DNA of 64,000 nucleotides from Cricetomys ansorgei (Eukaryota > Chordata > Mammalia > Rodentia > Nesomyidae): assembly GCA_026225945.1 (NCBI GenBank), contig JAMJFZ010001133.1, positions 19,037,001 through 19,101,000 of the forward strand, given 5' to 3'. Made by a program: the position numbers and the translations under genes. The notes beneath the pieces were generated by a model that saw nothing but the letters and a program-made list of their open reading frames with translations, did no database searches and was not told the DNA's origin. Positions 59,962-64,000 of this stretch are shown here, one piece after another (the first letter of the stretch is position 1; every line of letters starts with the position of its first letter).

Positions 59962-60757
<796 letters not shown>

Positions 60758-61019
60758 TAAATACAAGCAGTTTTTGGAAGCAATAAATTTATTTTATTAA
60801 ATTCTATAATGTTGAGAGAAGCAGAGTTTTAGATAATAAGTAGTGATAATCTTGTTTTCAGTGAATTTGATGTTGTAAGTGTGGTGAAACAAATGTGTTT
60901 TTATGAAGCATCACAAACAGATCCTATATTTATTTTGAAGTTATAATTTACTTTGAGCATTTTGGATGAGACCTATAAGTAAGCAAATTGTGATTGAGAA
61001 GTAGTGTTCATCTGTTTTG

Positions 61020-61620
61020 GTTTCCTAACACCATCTGCTGACCTCTATAAATTAAGAATGCTGCTTTGGCACCACCCTGAATATCATTCTGCCTTGAAAT
61101 TTCCTCTATCAAACAAGCAGACCATCACCTTCAGAACTCAAGCTCTCCAGACACAGGCAGATTACAGCATGGTTCTTGGTCAAAATATCACACCAATGAC
61201 CCCATCCCAGTTCTTGATCAAATATCTGTTCCCCTCTGAAAACTCATAAGCCAGGCCTCACAATCCACTTTTTTCTCAGCACTCTTGTCTTCTGAATTCC
61301 TACAAGGTTCCACTATGCTTTGCCCATAGCATTCAGTGGCTTTTCTAGCCCAAATTTGTAAAATGTTACACATTTCCTCAACAACAATAATGATAGTAAT
61401 TCCAAAGGCTTCAGAGACACATGGTGAGATTTACCACAGCATTGTCGTTACTTGTCAATGCTAATTTGTTCTGTTAGTGAATAAAAGACCCTGACAAAAG
61501 CCCCTTAGGAGAGAAAGGGCTTGTTTCAGCTCACAACAGGCCAACCCAATCTAGATAATTCTGCATTAAGACTCTAGCCAGGTGATTCTAGATTGTCAAG
61601 TTGACAATTAAAAGTAACCA
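61020..61620 (-). repeat. Decayed rodent LTR/interspersed repeat
   Basis: ccttcagaactcaagctctc, attcagtggcttttctagcc, then gagagaaagggcttgtttca and gattgtcaagttgacaatta. These read like antisense rodent LTR-type repeats joined together. Family and orientation are tentative. Confidence 0.35.
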
Positions 61621-62239
61621 CAAAAAATATTTTTCTAAATTTTAAACATTTGTTGATGTTTCATTAAACTCATTTTTAGAATAGCAATTTAAACGTTTAA
61701 AAGTGCTTTTATGACTAGCTACTTTGCAGTGTAGTAGGAAATTAGTTAAAAAAATTTTTAAAAAAAGGAAATTGTGACTGTTTGATATTGCAGCTATTGT
61801 AAGCAAAAAACATGAAAATTCTTCCTAAATCTTCACATCCTTTCTATAAATCTGTGGGAGACATTTTGAAGAATATATTTTTATTCTTGAGATGGTACTA
61901 TTCAAGCACAGTAATCTCAATAATACAGTGTGAATGTTTTTACAAATTTACTGACACAGCCGTATCATATTTCAAGTATGCTCTGAAAGGACTGCCACCA
62001 ACGCATTTTACTAATAAGACAGGTACAATGTGGAATGCTTTCTGTGGAACTGAAATCAGATCACTCTAGCGTTCCTAGCTAGGAATTTAAAAAAATCACT
62101 TGGGGGAAGAATCACAATAGGAAATCCAGCAACTTCTGTGGTAAGGTAGTATGCCCTTATATCATTCCTTGGGACAGAGAATAGAGCTGTGCTGGGTGCC
62201 ACTGTGATCTTAACAGCTGGTAAGATAAATGATCAAAAA

Positions 62240-62430
62240 CACCGCTCCCATGACATACCATTGGAAGTCAATCTCCAGGCCCCACATAGTGTCGAGAGCC
62301 AAATCCCATAAGTTGACCTCTGACTTGCACAGTCATGGCATGGCACCAGTATATCTCTCCTACCGGCATCTCTTCCCCTCCCTCTCCCTCTCTCTGTCTC
62401 TGTCACACACACACTCTCGCATACACAGTA
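62240..62430 (+). repeat. Diverged SINE with CT/CA tract
   Basis: ggaagtcaatctccaggccc and gttgacctctgacttgcaca followed by (CT)n and (CA)n: B3/B4-like 3' half. Confidence 0.45.
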
Positions 62431-62600
62431 TGATTTTTAAAATTCTTTAATGTGGCTCTTAGAAATTTTCAAGTTATATAAAGCCCATGTTAGGTTTTTG
62501 TTGGAGAAAGTAAAAATTTTCTGGTATCAGTAAAAGAAAAATATCCCCATCAAGAGTTTAGAGTACACAAATAGCTGACACCTTGGCCTTTCTCACATAA

Positions 62601-64000
<1,400 letters not shown>

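Overview
This window is nuclear DNA from a muroid (mouse- or hamster-like) rodent. It is dense in B1, B2/B3, B4 and a few old ID SINEs, rodent L1 3' ends, a solo LTR that reads like the rodent MT family of ERVL-MaLR, and decayed class I and class II endogenous retroviruses. ID elements are few and old, which argues weakly against rat. Nothing bacterial or viral-exogenous is present. The only protein-coding gene I can recognise is TPP2 (tripeptidyl-peptidase II, a giant cytosolic subtilisin-family exopeptidase) on the + strand.

Layout. 1-1.0 kb: broken class II (betaretrovirus-like) ERV with a protease remnant. 1-5.2 kb: mostly unassigned intergenic DNA with B3 SINEs. 5.3-10.5 kb: several LTR-like blocks around a compact CpG island (about 8.45-8.87 kb) that looks like a promoter and carries a good minus-strand splice donor; no known gene can be assigned to it. 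10.5-23.3 kb: intergenic, with L1 3' ends, solo LTRs and SINEs. 23.3-33.5 kb: a repeat complex made of an antisense L1 3' end, a class I ERV (two LTRs, PBS, broken gag-pro-pol, polypurine tract, and another LTR nested inside), a second antisense L1 3' end, and a sense L1 lying head-to-head with it. 33.5-37.1 kb: AT-rich intergenic DNA. 37.1-38.1 kb: the TPP2 CpG-island promoter and exon 1. 38.1-64 kb: introns 1-10, exons 2-11 and the start of intron 11.

The 11 TPP2 exons join in frame without a stop (1,393 coding nt: 464 codons plus one base). When residues are numbered from the exon-1 ATG, the catalytic Asp44, His264, oxyanion-hole Asn362 and Ser449 fall exactly where the known mammalian enzyme has them. 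This supports the start codon and every splice junction. The whole subtilisin-like catalytic domain is therefore in the window; the C-terminal roughly 60% of the protein lies beyond the right edge. The gene looks intact. An unusual detail is that three of its eleven donors are GTTGG-type rather than GTRAG.

I did not find a new multi-gene system. The items most worth checking are the orphan CpG-island promoter 29 kb upstream of TPP2, the head-to-head L1 inverted repeat, the nested class I ERV, and the possibility that the upstream interval holds a rodent/human synteny breakpoint. Repeat family names come from recall of consensus sequences, not from a database search, and repeat boundaries are approximate.
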